Source of the DNA: Clostridiaceae bacterium
GTDB lineage: Bacteria; Bacillota; Clostridia; Lutisporales; Lutisporaceae
Direction: 5' to 3'
Length of the DNA stretch: 7,245 nt
Assembly: GCA_028697435.1 (NCBI GenBank)
Contig: JAQVFD010000101.1
Span: 1 to 7,245, forward strand
Below the pieces are notes generated by a model, which searched no databases, was not told the DNA's origin, and was given only the letters and a program-made list of their open reading frames with translations. Shown in pieces: positions 5,701 to 7,245 of this stretch. Every line of letters begins with the position of its first letter. Within the stretch, counting starts at the first letter, position 1. The position numbers and the translations under genes are program-made.

Positions 5701-5731
5701 TATTATGTGAATTATTAGGGACATATATGAA
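5701..5731 (-). promoter_or_regulatory. sigma-G (or sigma-F) type forespore promoter for the SASP gene
   Basis: On the minus strand a -10 CATAATA (5707-5701) matches the sigma-G consensus CATACTA at 6 of 7 positions. It lies 18 nt downstream of TTCATA (5731-5726), close to the GYATA-type -35. The predicted start near 5694 gives a leader of about 50 nt. The -35 abuts the stop codon of the upstream gene. Confidence 0.65.
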
Positions 5732-5742
5732 TTAATCCCTAA
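5715..5742. repeat. inverted repeat at the 3' end of the 5732-7042 gene
   Basis: TTAGGGA and TCCCTAA (5715-5721 and 5736-5742) form a perfect 7-bp stem with a 14-nt loop that contains the stop codon and the SASP -35 box. There is no T-tract on the minus strand, so termination here would be weak. It could also be an operator over the SASP promoter. Confidence 0.45.
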
Positions 5743-7042
5743 AAAGATATACTGATTTGCTTTTCTTTTTCCTTTTTGTCAGTCTGCCGATAATAAACCC
5801 GACAAGAAAACCCAAAAATACATATGTCCATCGGCTCTGAGCAACAAAATTTGAAAACTTAATTACCATTCCGAGTATATCAAAGCCCCTGTTTTTAATA
5901 GCGCTCCCTTTATTATCAACAGGAGGAGCAATGTCTTCAACAGCTTGTTCATCCTCTATCAGCTTGTAGCCATTTTTATCAAGCCAATGATACAGGTATG
6001 GATAGCTCATCTGAGTTTCAGGAATCAAATCCTTAAGTATCATGTTCATACCCTCATCATTCTTCGTATCTGCATAGGCTTTAAGCTTATCATGCAATAT
6101 CTTGTATCGTATCCTTCCGGGATACAGCTGAGATATGTTAAGCTGCTCCAATGAGCTTAAATACTCTTCACTATTGCCCGACTGCCTGATACATTCTGCC
6201 TTAACATACTTCACTTGCTCAATGTTCAAACTGCTGTCCGTAGGTGCATTTAAATACTCATTGCATAGCATAATTGCATCACTATATTTTTTATCATTAA
6301 AGGCTTTAACAATATCCTTAGGCTTATTATATGCACTTTTACCAAGACTGTCCAAAGCCATTTTATCAACATTCTGATACCGCATAAATGCACCGTTTCC
6401 ATAATCCCCGCTGTATGATAGAGTAACGGCACCATCCTCGGATATACTTTCTTCATTAATCCCTTCAAGCTCAAATATATAATAAGGTTTAAAATCGGCA
6501 AGCTTCAAAGTTATTAATGTTTTCTCACTATTTATTGCATAGGAGTAATTTCTGTCTTTGAAGAAGCTCAAACCGTATGTATCATTCTCTTCTTTTAACA
6601 TCTCAGCTTCAATGCTTACTTTAATTGTCCTGGTTTGCCCAGGTGTAAATACCATGGTGAATAAATACCATCTGACATCCGGAGTCTGAAGGTTAACAGC
6701 CCCGTAGGTATTCTTAAGGTATGAAGCATTTCTGGTCTTGTAATTCAGATATTTGATCCCGTCATGAACGCTGAATTTGACGATTCCATTATCCGGTATT
6801 CCAAAATTAACTGATATATCCCTTTGTGAACTGGATTTTATTGTATACTCATATACTGCATTTACATTTTTGCCGTCTATTGATACATAATCTGATTCAT
6901 TGGAAATAGTGACCTCCGATTTATTCAGATTATAAAGCCCATATCCCTTCCATCCTGTATCCATATTATCTGCATATACAGGCGATACAATAAATGCAAT
7001 TATCAAGACAGTAATAATCAGTAATCTTGTTATCTTACCCAT
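5732..7042 (-). CDS. exported, C-terminally membrane-anchored protein of unknown function
   Basis: A 436-residue protein I do not recognise. It has a clear signal peptide: positive N-terminus, hydrophobic core (residues 6-20) and likely cleavage after VYA (24). Residues 27-215 look beta-rich. The pattern VYEYTIKSSSQRDISVNFGIP (63-83), then VHDGIKYLNY, then WYLFTMVFTPGQTRTIKVSIEAE (125-147) recalls the overall layout of DUF4424-type extracellular domains, but this is only a resemblance. Residues 240-345 look helical and TPR-like (IVKAFNDKKYSDAIMLCNEYL). A linker with APPVDNKG precedes a single membrane segment (about 405-420) and a basic tail KRKKKSK, giving outside-facing topology with a cytoplasmic C-terminus. 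GGAGG (7054-7050) lies 7 nt before the ATG. No sortase or catalytic motif is evident. Possible roles include envelope sensing or scaffolding; nothing in the sequence proves either. Confidence 0.88.
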   Translation of the reverse strand: MGKITRLLIITVLIIAFIVSPVYADNMDTGWKGYGLYNLNKSEVTISNESDYVSIDGKNVNAVYEYTIKSSSQRDISVNFGIPDNGIVKFSVHDGIKYLNYKTRNASYLKNTYGAVNLQTPDVRWYLFTMVFTPGQTRTIKVSIEAEMLKEENDTYGLSFFKDRNYSYAINSEKTLITLKLADFKPYYIFELEGINEESISEDGAVTLSYSGDYGNGAFMRYQNVDKMALDSLGKSAYNKPKDIVKAFNDKKYSDAIMLCNEYLNAPTDSSLNIEQVKYVKAECIRQSGNSEEYLSSLEQLNISQLYPGRIRYKILHDKLKAYADTKNDEGMNMILKDLIPETQMSYPYLYHWLDKNGYKLIEDEQAVEDIAPPVDNKGSAIKNRGFDILGMVIKFSNFVAQSRWTYVFLGFLVGFIIGRLTKRKKKSKSVYLFRD

Positions 7043-7090
7043 GTTTCAACCTCCGTTTCTCCATATGTACTACACTCTATTATATTGTAT

Positions 7091-7122
7091 ATTATATAAT
7101 TCTGCATTTCAAATTTTTGTAA
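7091..7122 (-). promoter_or_regulatory. possible promoter for the exported-protein gene
   Basis: On the minus strand TTACAA (7122-7117) lies 18 nt before TATATA (7098-7093), which overlaps a TATAAT (7096-7091). The region is so AT-rich that several overlapping -10-like boxes occur (another TATAAT at 7084-7079), and none has both a good -35 and a good spacer. Confidence 0.3.
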
Positions 7123-7209
7123 TGTATTTAAGCTATGTAATGAATACTATTACATCCGTAGTCATAACATAGTATGAAATAAGTTAATTGGCAAAACAAA
7201 TATTAACTG

Positions 7210-7238
7210 TTGACACGTTCTATTTCCTATGTTAGTAT
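7210..7238 (+). promoter_or_regulatory. plus-strand sigma-A promoter for a gene beyond the right edge
   Basis: A perfect -35 TTGACA (7210-7215) is separated by exactly 17 nt from TAGTAT (7233-7238), which is preceded by TG one base upstream (an extended -10). Transcription would start near 7245 and leave the window. It is divergent from the exported-protein gene. Confidence 0.65.
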
Positions 7239-7245
7239 TATTCTA

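Noticed and set aside
6250..6501. Minus-strand open frame of 83 residues
   Set aside because: Out-of-frame overlap inside the exported-protein gene, without a ribosome binding site; the longer frame has signal peptide and anchor in order.

Overview
The window looks like ordinary chromosomal core from an endospore-forming, low-GC member of the Clostridia. The evidence is an alpha/beta-type small acid-soluble spore protein with a sigma-G-like promoter, a YtxC sporulation-family protein, a T-box leader, strong GGAGG ribosome binding sites, AT-rich spacers and clostridial-type families (DUF6873, short DUF445). A cluster III Clostridium (Ruminiclostridium-like) would fit, but that is inference from gene content only. 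Every supported gene reads leftward (minus strand). The only plus-strand signal is a promoter at the right edge, which fires out of the window.

In transcription order (right to left): 7043-7245 is a divergent intergenic region, with a good plus-strand promoter at 7210-7238 and a ribosome binding site for a minus-strand gene. 5732-7042 encodes an exported, C-terminally membrane-anchored protein of unknown function. 5456-5644 is a 62-residue SspF/Ssp4-like spore DNA-binding protein behind a sigma-G-like promoter, followed by a hairpin. 4636-5376 (SAM-dependent methyltransferase) and 3714-4604 (Hsp33 redox chaperone) are 31 nt apart and probably co-transcribed. 3073-3587 is a five-gene tRNA operon (Val-Asp-Phe-Gly-Cys) with its own consensus promoter and a strong intrinsic terminator. 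2228-2980 is a DUF6873 GME-fold protein, 1110-2012 is YtxC, and 428-1024 is a short DUF445 membrane protein.

The left end (139-416) holds a promoter and a T-box riboswitch that regulates a gene beyond position 1. The specifier position reads ACC (threonine). Because ytxC commonly sits just upstream of thrS in Bacillus and relatives, the target is most likely threonyl-tRNA synthetase. Translated open frames across the T-box (134-361) and the tRNA cluster (3126-3323) are artefacts.

Several starts were moved inward from the longest frame because a Shine-Dalgarno sequence sits just before an internal ATG: ytxC (2012), DUF6873 (2980) and the spore protein (5644). The methyltransferase start (5376) is chosen on family alignment and is less certain. 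I see no mobile element, CRISPR array, toxin-antitoxin pair or defence system. The main loci for follow-up are the unknown exported protein, DUF6873, the palindromic spacer inside the tRNA operon and the T-box target.
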